Positions 17,339-28,679 of a stretch of 56,333 nucleotides of DNA are shown one piece after another. The DNA comes from Pseudomonadota bacterium. Its GTDB lineage: Bacteria > Myxococcota_A > UBA9042 > GCA-2863065. Under the pieces are notes generated by a model that did no database searches, was not told where the DNA came from, and saw nothing but the letters and a program-made list of their open reading frames with translations. Position 1 is the stretch's first letter; each line of letters starts with the position of its first letter. The translations under genes and the position numbers were made by a program. The stretch spans positions 1 to 56,333 of the forward strand of contig SXOX01000069.1 in assembly GCA_005776585.1 (NCBI GenBank). The letters run 5' to 3'.

Positions 17339-17968
17339 TTAGAACATACGGTAGATGCTTGGGACCTGCTCGGCGCACTCCACGCTGATGGCCAGGTCGC
17401 GCAGCAGGCCGTCGCTCACCGAGTAGACCCAGCCGTGCACCGTTAGCTCACGGCCGGCGCGCCAGGCGTCCTGCACGATGGTGGTGTGACACACGTTGGC
17501 CACCTGAGCGACGACGTTGAGCTCGCAGAGCCGATCGAGCCGCATCTCGTCGTCGTCGATGGCGTCGAGCTCCGTGTGATGCATCGCCCGGACGTCGCGA
17601 ATGTGGCGGAGCCAGTTGTCGATGAGCCCCATGGGGCGCGACTGAAGGGCCGCACGGACGCCGCCGCAGCCGTAGTGACCGCAGACGACGATATCGGGCA
17701 CGTGAAGCACCTCGATGCCGAACTGAAGGACGCTGAGGCAGTTCATGTCCGTATGGACCACGACGTTGCCGACGTTGCGATGCACGAACAGCTCGCCGGG
17801 CTGCTTGCCGATGATGAGGTTCGGCGGGAGGCGGCTGTCGGAGCAGCCAATCCACAGCAGATCCGGGTGCTGCTGGTCGCTCTGGCGGTCGAAGAAGTCC
17901 GGATCAGCGGCCCGCATGCGGGTGGCCCACGCGCGGTTGGCCTCAAAGCAATCGGTGAGCGCCTTCAT
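17339..17968 (-). CDS. can: Beta-class carbonic anhydrase
   Basis: 209 residues. It interconverts CO2 and bicarbonate in the cytoplasm. The zinc and catalytic residues stand exactly where they do in E. coli Can: Cys42, Asp44, Arg46 (IGCSDSRLPP), His98 and Cys101 (VVCGHYGCGGV). The PGELFVHRNVGN motif is also present. Length is slightly short of the E. coli protein. It lies 49 bases after the terC-family gene on the same strand, so the two are probably co-transcribed; this supports a pH/CO2 theme together with the divergent nhaR. Confidence 0.95.
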   Translation of the reverse strand: MKALTDCFEANRAWATRMRAADPDFFDRQSDQQHPDLLWIGCSDSRLPPNLIIGKQPGELFVHRNVGNVVVHTDMNCLSVLQFGIEVLHVPDIVVCGHYGCGGVRAALQSRPMGLIDNWLRHIRDVRAMHHTELDAIDDDEMRLDRLCELNVVAQVANVCHTTIVQDAWRAGRELTVHGWVYSVSDGLLRDLAISVECAEQVPSIYRMF

Positions 17969-18017
17969 GGTCTAGCAACGACTGCGGGTGAGCGGCGGTC
18001 CAAGCCGTGTGGTTCTA

Positions 18018-18980
18018 TCATGACACGACGTCGTTGGGCGAGGGTCCGGCGGGGCCGGGCGGCAGCGGTCGCAGCAGCGACGCGACGATGGAGCCCGCCA
18101 GCAAGACAACGATGATGCCGAGCGACGCCCAGATCGGCACCTTGAGGACGCTGGCCAGGAGCATCTTCCCTCCCACGAACACGAGCACCAGCGCGAGGCC
18201 CACCTTCAGGTAATGGAAGCGCCCCATCATCCCCGCGAGCGCGAAGTAGAGGGCGCGGAGCCCGAGGATCGCGAATATGTTCGACGTGAAGACGATGAAC
18301 GGGTCTGTCGTGACCGCAAAGATCGCCGGGATCGAGTCGACGGCGAAGACGACGTCGGTCGCTTCGATGGCGACAAGCACGAAGAGCAGCGGCGTCGCGT
18401 AGCGCTTGCCGTTCTCGACGACCGTGAAACGGCCCTCGCGATAATACGAGACCGAGGGCACCCATCGCCGGAAGGCCTGGAACCAGCGACTGCGCTCCGG
18501 GTGGACCTCCTGCTCGCGCTGAACGAGCAGCTTGACGCCGGTGAAGATCAGGAACGCGCCAAAGATGTAGATGACGCCATGAAACCGCTGCAGGAGAGCC
18601 GCGCCGAGCGCGATGAACAGCGCGCGCATGACGAGCGCGCCGATGATGCCCCAGAAGAGCACGCGGTGCTGGAGCTTTGGCGGAACGGCAAAGGCGCTGA
18701 AGACCACGATGAAGACGAAGATGTTGTCGACCGAGAGCGCCTTCTCGATCACGTAGCCGGCAAGGAACTCCAGCGCGCGCTCGGAGCCGAACCAGACGTA
18801 GACGCCGATGTTGAAGACCAGGGCAAGCGCGATCCAGACCGCAGTCCAGATGAGCGCCTCGCGGACGTGCACCTCGTGCGCCTTGCGGTGAAATACGCCC
18901 AGGTCGAGGGCCAGCATGGCCAGGACGAAGACGATGAAGCCGACCCACAGGGTCGGACTGCCGATGGTGGCCTCGTTCAC
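18018..18980 (-). CDS. TerC/Alx-family integral membrane protein
   Basis: 320 residues with about nine hydrophobic helices. The two family signatures are present: EKALSVDNIFVF in the first half and DVVFAVDSIPA in the second, whose Asp residues are thought to bind metal. Members (E. coli Alx, TerC) are linked to manganese or calcium export, alkaline pH and tellurite resistance. The start is GTG at 18980 with a good Shine-Dalgarno sequence (AGGAGAGG) a few bases upstream. It lies divergent to nhaR and upstream of can. I see no convincing yybP-ykoY-type riboswitch in its leader. Confidence 0.9.
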   Translation of the reverse strand: MNEATIGSPTLWVGFIVFVLAMLALDLGVFHRKAHEVHVREALIWTAVWIALALVFNIGVYVWFGSERALEFLAGYVIEKALSVDNIFVFIVVFSAFAVPPKLQHRVLFWGIIGALVMRALFIALGAALLQRFHGVIYIFGAFLIFTGVKLLVQREQEVHPERSRWFQAFRRWVPSVSYYREGRFTVVENGKRYATPLLFVLVAIEATDVVFAVDSIPAIFAVTTDPFIVFTSNIFAILGLRALYFALAGMMGRFHYLKVGLALVLVFVGGKMLLASVLKVPIWASLGIIVVLLAGSIVASLLRPLPPGPAGPSPNDVVS

Positions 18981-19126
18981 GGTCTACCTCTCCTTCGCAC
19001 CCGCGCCTGATGCACCAGGGGCATCGGATAGATATAGGCCTGGAGCTACTCTTCGACAATCAGGAAATTTCACACTAATGCTTTGATTTTCTCGAAGTCG
19101 AATGCGGCTCAGGCATCATGTAGGCC
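18981..19126. promoter_or_regulatory. Divergent control region between terC and nhaR
   Basis: 146 bases, clearly AT-richer than the surroundings between about 19050 and 19095. It holds inverted half-sites TTCGAC (19052-19057) and GTCGAA (19097-19102). Divergent placement of a LysR-type regulator and its neighbour, with dyad half-sites between them, is the classic arrangement for direct control. No certain promoter boxes are visible. Confidence 0.4.
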
Positions 19127-20026
19127 ATGGACTGGCTCAACTATCACCACCTGCTCTATTTCTGGATGGTCGCGCGCGAAGGGAGCTTGGCCGCCGCGAG
19201 CGCCGAGCTGCGGCTGGCGCAGTCGACGATCAGCGGCCAGATCCGGGCCCTGGAGGAGTCTCTCGGACAACAGCTGTTCGCTCGCAGCGGCCGGCGTCAA
19301 GTGCTGACCGAGACCGGGCGCGTGGTCTATGGCTATGCCGAGGAGATCTTCACGCTCGGCCGAGAGCTGCGCGAGTCGGTCGGGGGGCGCTCCGGGGCCC
19401 GCGTCATGACGCTCGCCGTGGGCGTCGCCGACGTGGTGCCCAAGCTCGTGGCGATGCGCCTGCTCGAGCCGGCGCTCAATCTGCCGGAGCCCGTCCGGCT
19501 CGTCTGCCGCGAGGACAAGCCGGAGCGCCTGCTGGCGGGCCTGGCCGCGCATCACCTGGACGTCGTTTTGGCCGACGCGCCCGTTGCTCCGGCGCGCCCC
19601 ATTCGGGCGTACAACCATCTGCTGGGCGAGTGCGGCGTGGTCTTCGTGGCCACGGCGAAGCTCGCGGCAGCGCACCGACCGAACTTCCCGCGGTCGCTCA
19701 ACGGCGCCCCCGTCATCCTCCCGACCGAGAACACGACGCTGCGGCGTGCCCTGGAGCAGTGGTTCGCCAGTCGCAGGCTCCGCCCGAGTGTCATCGGCGA
19801 GTTCGAGGACAGCGCGCTCATGAAGGTCTTCGGACAGGCCGGCCTGGGCCTCTTTCCGGTCTCGGCGGTCATCCTCGACGAGGTCGTGCGCCAGTACCAG
19901 GTCGAGGTGGTCGGCGAGCTCGACGAGGTCCGTGAACGCTTCTACGCCGTCTCGGTCGACCGGAAGCTGAAGCACCCGGCGGTCATTGCGGTCTGCGCGG
20001 AAGCGCGCCAGAAGCTGTTTGGGTGA
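19127..20026 (+). CDS. nhaR: NhaR-like LysR-family transcription regulator
   Basis: 299 residues. The N-terminal winged helix-turn-helix (about 1-62) reads MDWLNYHHLLYFWMVAREGS and AQSTISGQIRALEESLGQQLF, very close to E. coli NhaR, which senses Na+ and activates the Na+/H+ antiporter gene nhaA. A substrate-binding-type sensor domain follows (about 90-299). No nhaA is in the window. The divergent gene is terC, followed by carbonic anhydrase, so this regulator may control those genes in response to ions or pH; that is inference. Confidence 0.88.
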   Translation: MDWLNYHHLLYFWMVAREGSLAAASAELRLAQSTISGQIRALEESLGQQLFARSGRRQVLTETGRVVYGYAEEIFTLGRELRESVGGRSGARVMTLAVGVADVVPKLVAMRLLEPALNLPEPVRLVCREDKPERLLAGLAAHHLDVVLADAPVAPARPIRAYNHLLGECGVVFVATAKLAAAHRPNFPRSLNGAPVILPTENTTLRRALEQWFASRRLRPSVIGEFEDSALMKVFGQAGLGLFPVSAVILDEVVRQYQVEVVGELDEVRERFYAVSVDRKLKHPAVIAVCAEARQKLFG

Positions 20027-20081
20027 GACGTTACACGCGACAGTGCTTGCCGATCACGGCGCGATTTGGTACGCGGTGGCG

Positions 20082-20837
20082 ATGATCGTTCGAAAGACCA
20101 CGCGGGAGCTGGACAAGATGCGGGCCGCGGGCCGTGTCGTCGCCGAGGTCCTCATGCTGCTGTCGGACGCCGCCAAGCCGGGCGTCACGACGCGCCATCT
20201 CGATGGGCTCGCCGAGCGGCACATCCGTACCCGTGGCGCCATGCCCACGTTCAAGGGCTACCGCGGCTTCCCCGCCTCGCTCTGCATCTCGGTCAACGAG
20301 CAGGTCGTCCACGGCATCCCGGGAGACCGCACGCTGAAGGACGGTGATATCGTCAGCATCGACTGCGGCGCGACGTTGGACGGCTATATCGGCGACTCGG
20401 CCATCACTTTGGCCATCGGCGAGGTCAAGCCGGAGCTGCGGGAGCTCATGCGCGTCACGGAGGCGTCGCTGTACTCGGGCATCTCGGCTGCGCTGGTCGG
20501 CAATCGCCTGCACGACATCAGCGCCGCGGTCCAGAGCACGATCGAGCCGTACGGCTACGGCATCGTGCGGGACTACTGTGGGCACGGCGTTGGCCGGCAG
20601 CTCCACGAAGAGCCTCAGGTGCCCAACTACGGGGTCCCCGACACAGGTCCGCGCCTCAAGTCGGGCTGGTGCCTCGCCATCGAGCCCATGGTCAACCTCG
20701 GCACGCATCAGACGGAGACACTATCCGATGGCTGGACGGTCGTAACCGCCGACCGGCGGGCCAGCGCGCACTTCGAGCACTCGATCGCCATCACCGACGA
20801 TGGCCCGGTCATCCTCACCGACCGGCGCGGGCTCTGA
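20082..20837 (+). CDS. map: Methionine aminopeptidase, type I
   Basis: 251 residues. It removes the initiator Met from nascent proteins. All five metal ligands are present: Asp94 (SIDCGATLDG), Asp105 (IGDSA), His168 (YCGHGVGR), Glu201 (LAIEPM) and Glu232 (HFEHSIA). The start is taken at MIVRKTTRELDKMRAAG, the usual family N-terminus. It lies 55 bases after nhaR and 12 bases before a methyltransferase gene on the same strand. Many bacteria with several map genes place one outside the ribosomal operon, as seems to be the case here. Confidence 0.95.
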   Translation: MIVRKTTRELDKMRAAGRVVAEVLMLLSDAAKPGVTTRHLDGLAERHIRTRGAMPTFKGYRGFPASLCISVNEQVVHGIPGDRTLKDGDIVSIDCGATLDGYIGDSAITLAIGEVKPELRELMRVTEASLYSGISAALVGNRLHDISAAVQSTIEPYGYGIVRDYCGHGVGRQLHEEPQVPNYGVPDTGPRLKSGWCLAIEPMVNLGTHQTETLSDGWTVVTADRRASAHFEHSIAITDDGPVILTDRRGL

Positions 20838-20849
20838 GAGGGCGCGGCG

Positions 20850-21615
20850 TTGTCCGGACTGGCGTGGTGGCGTGACGACACCTTCTGGCGGGACATCGAG
20901 CCGTTCCTGTTCTCGCGCGAGGCCTATGACCGCGCTGACGAGGAGGTCGAGGAGCTCCTCGATGAGCTCGAACTCGAGCCGGGCGCGCGCATCCTTGACG
21001 TTGGCTGCGGGACCGGTCGGCTTCTGTTCCCGCTCCAAAAGCGAGGCTTCCAGGTCGTCGGAATCGACGTCAGCGACCGCTATCGGCAGACGGCGCGGAT
21101 GCGCGCGCGCAACGAGCGCACCGAGATCGACGTCCGCGCGGTCAGCGTGTGGGACCTCCCGGAGGCGCTGCCGGAGCGGTTTGACGCGGTCATCGCCAAC
21201 TTCGCGGTCATCGGCTATGGCGACGACCCGATCAGCGACATTCACGCCGTGCAAGGCATGGTCTCCGTGCTGGTCCCGGGCGGGCAGCTCTTCCTCCAGA
21301 CGCGCAACCCGGCCCAATCGGAGGGCGCTTTCCAGCACCGCAACCGCAATGGGGCCTGCATGGAGCAGCGCCAATACGATCCGGTCTCCCGCACGATGCG
21401 GACGCGCTGGGTCGTGACGACGGGCGGCTACCATCGCGAGTACCTGACGTCCATCCGCGTCTACTCCGCAGACGACCTGCGCAGCCTCCTCGACCTGATT
21501 GGGCTTCAACAGATTCGGACGCTCAACCTGGCGCACGAGGAGCGCGTCGTCGCGATGGCCACCTGGCCGGGCTTCGAGCGGGTGCCGGACGCCCCCGCCG
21601 AGGGCAACGAAAACG

Positions 21616-21623
<8 letters not shown>
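20850..21623 (+). CDS. Class I SAM-dependent methyltransferase
   Basis: 257 residues. The SAM-binding motif I is ILDVGCGTGRLLFPL (about 49-63), with motif II VVGIDVSDRY and a post-motif LFLQTRNP. The substrate is unknown. The start is TTG at 20850, preceded by GAGAGGG ending eight bases before it; no ATG or GTG gives a better N-terminus. It follows map by 12 bases, so it is probably in the same operon. Its 3' end overlaps the convergent giant lipoprotein gene by eight bases. Confidence 0.85.
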
Positions 21624-25113
<3,490 letters not shown>

Positions 25114-25122
25114 TGCGGTCTC

Positions 25123-27006
25123 CTAGAAACTCACCGTCGAGCGGAGGAGCGCACCTCCGGGCAGTGGTGATGCGTCGAATCGCAGGCTCGAGCCGGTCGT
25201 CTCCGTGCGCTTCGGAAGGACGACGTCGAGAACGATGAGGGTGATACCGGCCACGGCGACGACGCCGCCAATCGAGTACAGCGCCTTGGTCGCCGCCAAG
25301 TTGCGCTCGGTCTTCTCGCGGAGCTCGTCGACATGGCGGTCATAGTACGGATCGTTGGAATCGAGTTCGTTGGCCTGACTGAGCCGCTGCATGGTCAAGA
25401 CGTGGAAGGCCACGGCACCGCCCAACGCCGCGATGCCCACGCCGAGCGTGGTCCAACCCGTGATCTTCATCCATCGCGACGGGCCGCCGGGCCCATCGGC
25501 CACCGACACGTCCGCGTCAGGCTTGAACTCCTGCGGCGGCGGCTCGGCGGGCTTGACGTCCTCGGGGGTGGACGGCGTGAGCTCTTCGGGCTTGGTGACC
25601 TCGGGCTCGACCTTGGCGACCTCGACGGGCTCGGGAGGCTCCGGGGGCGTCGGCTTGCTCACCTCCACCGGCTCGGGGGGCTCCGGGGGCGTCGGTTTGC
25701 TCACCTCCACCGGCTCGGGGGGCTCCGGGGGCGTCGGCTTGCTCACCTCCACCGGCTCGGGGGGCTCCGGGGGCGTCGGTTTGCTCACTTCCACCGGCTC
25801 GGGGGGCTCCGGGGGTGTGGGCTTGCTCACCTCCACTGGCTCCGGGGGCGTCACCGGCGGCATGGACGGAGGTTCAACCGGCGCTGGGGTCGGCGGCGGC
25901 GTGGTCTTCGTCACCTTGGGCAGGCGCACGGCCTTGGGCACCCGAGGCGTCGGGGTTGGCGGCTCCACCGGCATGGGTAGCGGGATCGGGACAATGGGCG
26001 GCGGAGCGACCGCGACGTCCTCGGGGGCGACCGGCTTGGGATCCGACGACGTGACCTCCGGCGCATCCGCCTTGGGCAGCGCGACCTTGGCCACGGCGGG
26101 CAACACGACCGTCCGAGGACTGATGACGACCGCCGGGGGCGGTGGGTCGACCAGGGTCCCCGTGGGAGCAACGGGCGCGCCCACCGGCACCTTGGGCGGG
26201 GTCTTGCCGGCGTAGACCGAGGTCGTCCAGCCTCCACGGACGTCGAAGCGACCACGCCACGGCGGTCCAGACGGCAGCGCCACCTCCACCACGTGGGACC
26301 CGGCGCGTACCGGGACACCGGATAGCGGGGTCTTGCCGACCGCGTGTCCATCGACGGTCACCGGGAGGCCTGGCAGTGGTCCGAAGACCTCGAGGCGACC
26401 CGCGGACGTCGGCGCGGCGAGCGTCACCTGCACCGAGAGGTGCCGGCCGGCGGCCACGTCCAGCGGCTGCTTACGCGAGGCCAGGCCCGCGTGCGTCACC
26501 TCGATGACGTGCGCCCCGGCCTTGACCCACCGCAACGCCGGCGTCTTGAAGCACTGCGCGTCGGTGGCGTCATCGAGGCACACCGTCGCCGCCGGCGGCG
26601 TGGTCACGAAGGCGATCTCCGCCGCGTCTCGGCCGAGCTCGTCGCGCAGCTGGGCGACCAGCGTGCCTGCCGCGGCGCGCCCCGCGGCAGAGTAGCTGGA
26701 GGCGAGGTACCGCTCTGCTGTGCGTAGCGCGCGCTCGGGCTCCTTGGCCTTGATGAACAGTCCGGCGGACTCGAGCAGCACGGCTTCGTCCGGATAGCGA
26801 TCGAACGCCTCGGTCAACGCCTCCGCGGCGCGAACCGGCCGGCCGAGGTTGGCGTAGAGCCGTGCCTGGACCCGGAGCCGACGATAGGCGTCGTAGCCCC
26901 GATCGGCCCAAGACGGCGTAGCGACGAACGCCTGGAGTCCCACTCCCAGCACGAGGAGCGCTCCGAATCGAGACGAACGTTTCACGAAAAGGCCCCCTTT
27001 GCGCAT
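25123..27006 (-). CDS. Secreted PEGA/TPR protein with proline-rich repeats
   Basis: 627 residues. Regions in order: signal peptide cleaved after about 34 (SWA-DRG); TPR-like helices (about 35-130); PEGA-type beta segments (about 140-280, FVTTPPAATVCLDD and LPGLPVTVDGHAVGKTPLSG); a long Pro/Val/Glu-rich stretch with five near-identical 14-residue repeats (EPVEVSKPTPPEPP); and two transmembrane helices near the C-terminus (about 530-552 and 585-605). The ATG at 27006 has AGGAGG four bases upstream. Topology suggests a stalk spanning part of the periplasm. It is the second gene of a three-gene minus-strand run with Cys-rich lipoproteins on both sides. Confidence 0.8.
   Translation of the reverse strand: MRKGGLFVKRSSRFGALLVLGVGLQAFVATPSWADRGYDAYRRLRVQARLYANLGRPVRAAEALTEAFDRYPDEAVLLESAGLFIKAKEPERALRTAERYLASSYSAAGRAAAGTLVAQLRDELGRDAAEIAFVTTPPAATVCLDDATDAQCFKTPALRWVKAGAHVIEVTHAGLASRKQPLDVAAGRHLSVQVTLAAPTSAGRLEVFGPLPGLPVTVDGHAVGKTPLSGVPVRAGSHVVEVALPSGPPWRGRFDVRGGWTTSVYAGKTPPKVPVGAPVAPTGTLVDPPPPAVVISPRTVVLPAVAKVALPKADAPEVTSSDPKPVAPEDVAVAPPPIVPIPLPMPVEPPTPTPRVPKAVRLPKVTKTTPPPTPAPVEPPSMPPVTPPEPVEVSKPTPPEPPEPVEVSKPTPPEPPEPVEVSKPTPPEPPEPVEVSKPTPPEPPEPVEVSKPTPPEPPEPVEVAKVEPEVTKPEELTPSTPEDVKPAEPPPQEFKPDADVSVADGPGGPSRWMKITGWTTLGVGIAALGGAVAFHVLTMQRLSQANELDSNDPYYDRHVDELREKTERNLAATKALYSIGGVVAVAGITLIVLDVVLPKRTETTGSSLRFDASPLPGGALLRSTVSF
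25621..25852. repeat. Tandem 42-base repeats in the PEGA gene
   Basis: About five and a half tandem copies of a 42-base unit encode the 14-residue Pro/Glu repeat. The inner copies differ at only one to three bases, so this is a minisatellite-like array likely to vary in length between strains. Confidence 0.9.
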
Positions 27007-27122
27007 CCTAGCCTCCTGTCATGCGCGAAGCAAACGCTTCACCAGGCCGCGTCGTTCGTTATCGGTCGCGCGACGCCTCGAGATGAGCGGAGCGTGTGCG
27101 CTCAGGGGCGCTCCCGGGCAGT

Positions 27123-28040
27123 TCACGGGGGAGGGATGCAGAACCCGCGATGGCAGACCTGGCCTGTGGGGCACTCTACGCCTTGACAGCCCAACCAGCC
27201 CTGACAGCCGTGAAGGAGCGCCGGCAGGCAGACACTCTGCCGGCAGGAGGTGCCGGCCGGACAGTCGGTCTTCGAGGTGCAGGGCTTGGTGCACACGCGC
27301 CCGATGTTGGGATCATCGACGCACTGGCCGGTCGTGCAGTCCTGGCTCGACTTGCATGGCTCGCAGAAGCCCAACGGGCGCTGCCCGCAACGCGCGGTGG
27401 GCCGACCGTCGACCTTGGGGTGACAGTAGCTCTGGGTCAACGGGGCGAGCTGAGCGCAGGCCAGCGCGGGTCCGACCGCCGCGCAGGCGGCGCTCTCAGT
27501 GCAGTTGCGCGCGCACGTGCGCACGCCCGGAAACGGCTCGACGCACTCGAGCCCCTGAGCGCAGTCGGGAGACGTGGCGCAGGGCGAGCAGTCGGAGCCG
27601 TCGGCCGTGCAGATCCCATCATCGGGGAAGCAGAAGAACGCCTCGGCCTCGGCGCCGAGCTGGCGACAGAAGGTCCCCGTGGGGCACGACGCCGCGCCGA
27701 AGTAGGTACAGGGACGCGTGCAGTAGCCGTGACCCAGGGCGTCTGGCTTGCACACGCCTGAGCCGCAGTCGCCGTTGGCGACGCACGGCGCGCAGACGGG
27801 CGCAGGGGCGCACGCGCCGGCGTCCGTGGAGCCAAACTGGCACACGGTAGCGGCATCGACCGACGGCAACTCGGAGGCCGTGCCGTCTGCCCCGACGTCG
27901 GCGGCCTGGGACGTCGCGCCGGTCTCCGGCTCGGCGCGTTGGCAACCGCTCGGGAGCGCCAACAGCGCTGCGAGCCAAACCACTGACTGGACTCCCCGGG
28001 TGGCGGGGGCGGAACGCGGCGCTAGGCGGGGAATCTTCAC
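27123..28040 (-). CDS. Cys-rich putative lipoprotein
   Basis: 305 residues from the GTG at 28040, which gives a clean signal peptide with a lipobox-like PSGC (Cys33); in-frame ATGs at 28085 and 28169 would add residues before it and are less likely. The mature part has about 35 Cys in spaced groups (CVANGDCGSGVCK, CATSPDCAQGLEC, CKSSQDCTTGQC, CTSKTDCPAGTSC), the myxobacterial secreted-protein pattern of small disulfide knots. No enzymatic domain is seen. It is first in the minus-strand run with the PEGA and MopE-like genes (116-base gap to the next). Confidence 0.65.
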   Translation of the reverse strand: MKIPRLAPRSAPATRGVQSVVWLAALLALPSGCQRAEPETGATSQAADVGADGTASELPSVDAATVCQFGSTDAGACAPAPVCAPCVANGDCGSGVCKPDALGHGYCTRPCTYFGAASCPTGTFCRQLGAEAEAFFCFPDDGICTADGSDCSPCATSPDCAQGLECVEPFPGVRTCARNCTESAACAAVGPALACAQLAPLTQSYCHPKVDGRPTARCGQRPLGFCEPCKSSQDCTTGQCVDDPNIGRVCTKPCTSKTDCPAGTSCRQSVCLPALLHGCQGWLGCQGVECPTGQVCHRGFCIPPP

Positions 28041-28297
28041 TGCCGAACCGTACGTGAAGGTCCTCGGTCGGGCAACGGGGCCCATGGGTCTCCGAACCCC
28101 ATCCCTCAGCAGGGCGTCGCTGCGACACTGTGGCGTCTCATCCACACCCGCGGTGTGCCAACTTGGCACTCATGGTCTCAGAAGCTGGGGTGTTGTGCCC
28201 GCTTCCCGGAGCGGCACGCGGGACCGGCTGCTGAAGCGCGCCGGTTACCAACCACGATCTGTGGCGATGACAGCGACGAAGGTGGCGGGCCGACCAC
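28041..28297. other. Non-coding stretch with a 15-base palindrome
   Basis: No convincing gene is present. It holds the perfect odd palindrome GTGCCAACTTGGCAC (28155-28169). The arms contain TTGGCAC, the sigma-54 -24 core, but no -12 element follows on either strand, so this is more likely a regulator-binding site for the promoter 130 bases downstream. Confidence 0.5.
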
Positions 28298-28314
28298 TTG
28301 GCACGCCAATTGCT
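28298..28314 (+). promoter_or_regulatory. Sigma-54 (RpoN) promoter
   Basis: TTGGCACG-CCAA-TTGCT matches the sigma-54 consensus TGGCACG-N4-TTGCW at every conserved base, with the invariant GG (28300-28301) and GC (28312-28313) correctly spaced. Transcription should start near 28325 and run into the HD-GYP response regulator gene at 28680. Confidence 0.75.
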
Positions 28315-28324
28315 TAGGCTCAGG

Positions 28325-28652
28325 GCGTGACACCCGAGTCACCAGCCCGGCCGGATGCCGGGCTGAGTTCATCGACATGCCTTTTTCAGGGACCGAACGA
28401 CCCCCTCTCCCGACCCTCCTGTCGGTCCCGCAAAGCGACCCCTCTTTCCCCTCCGTGAACCCTGGGCCCCGCATGGGGCTCCAGGGCCCACCCTTTTCTC
28501 CGACCCGGATGTACGGCAATTGTCTGGATGACGTCAGCCTCTGCTCCTTCGAGACGTCCGAATCGTCCGAGGCCGGTCAACGAATCGTCTTCAGTTCCCG
28601 GTGAAGCGACCGATGAAGCCAGGGTGGGGGCCACGTCTGCCGAGGTCTCCCG
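28325..28652 (+). other. Long structured 5' leader of the HD-GYP gene
   Basis: About 330 non-coding bases between the predicted sigma-54 start site and the gene. It contains GTGAC/GTCAC (28327-28331 with 28338-28342) and a strong hairpin with stem CAGCCCGG/CCGGGCTG (28343-28350 with 28358-28365, seven-base loop). A longer-range pairing GGACCGA/TCGGTCC lies near 28390-28429. No known riboswitch is recognised. Confidence 0.35.
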
Positions 28653-28668
28653 GTGACATCGATGTCAC
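28653..28668. promoter_or_regulatory. Perfect 16-base palindrome touching the ribosome binding site
   Basis: GTGACATCGATGTCAC is a perfect palindrome that ends one base before the Shine-Dalgarno GGAGG (28669-28673) of the HD-GYP gene. In DNA it is a good operator candidate. In RNA it would form a short hairpin beside the ribosome binding site. Confidence 0.55.
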
Positions 28669-28679
28669 GGAGGTGCGAC

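Noticed and set aside
18981..19080. yybP-ykoY (Mn/pH) riboswitch in the terC leader
   Set aside because: Such elements precede some alx/terC genes, but the conserved bulge sequences and helices cannot be found here.
26975..26995. Second parS site (CGTTTCACG)
   Set aside because: Only one arm matches. It lies inside the coding start of the PEGA gene and lacks the CACGTG core.
28163..28180. Second sigma-54 promoter starting at the TTGGCAC of the 15-base palindrome
   Set aside because: No TTGC-type -12 element at the required spacing on either strand.
28155..28604. 149-codon plus-strand frame in the control region
   Set aside because: No ribosome binding site, low-complexity Pro/Ser/Arg content, and it overlaps the sigma-54 promoter and hairpins.
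28653..28668. CRP/FNR binding site
   Set aside because: The half-sites GTGA and TCAC are eight bases apart rather than the six of CRP/FNR sites.
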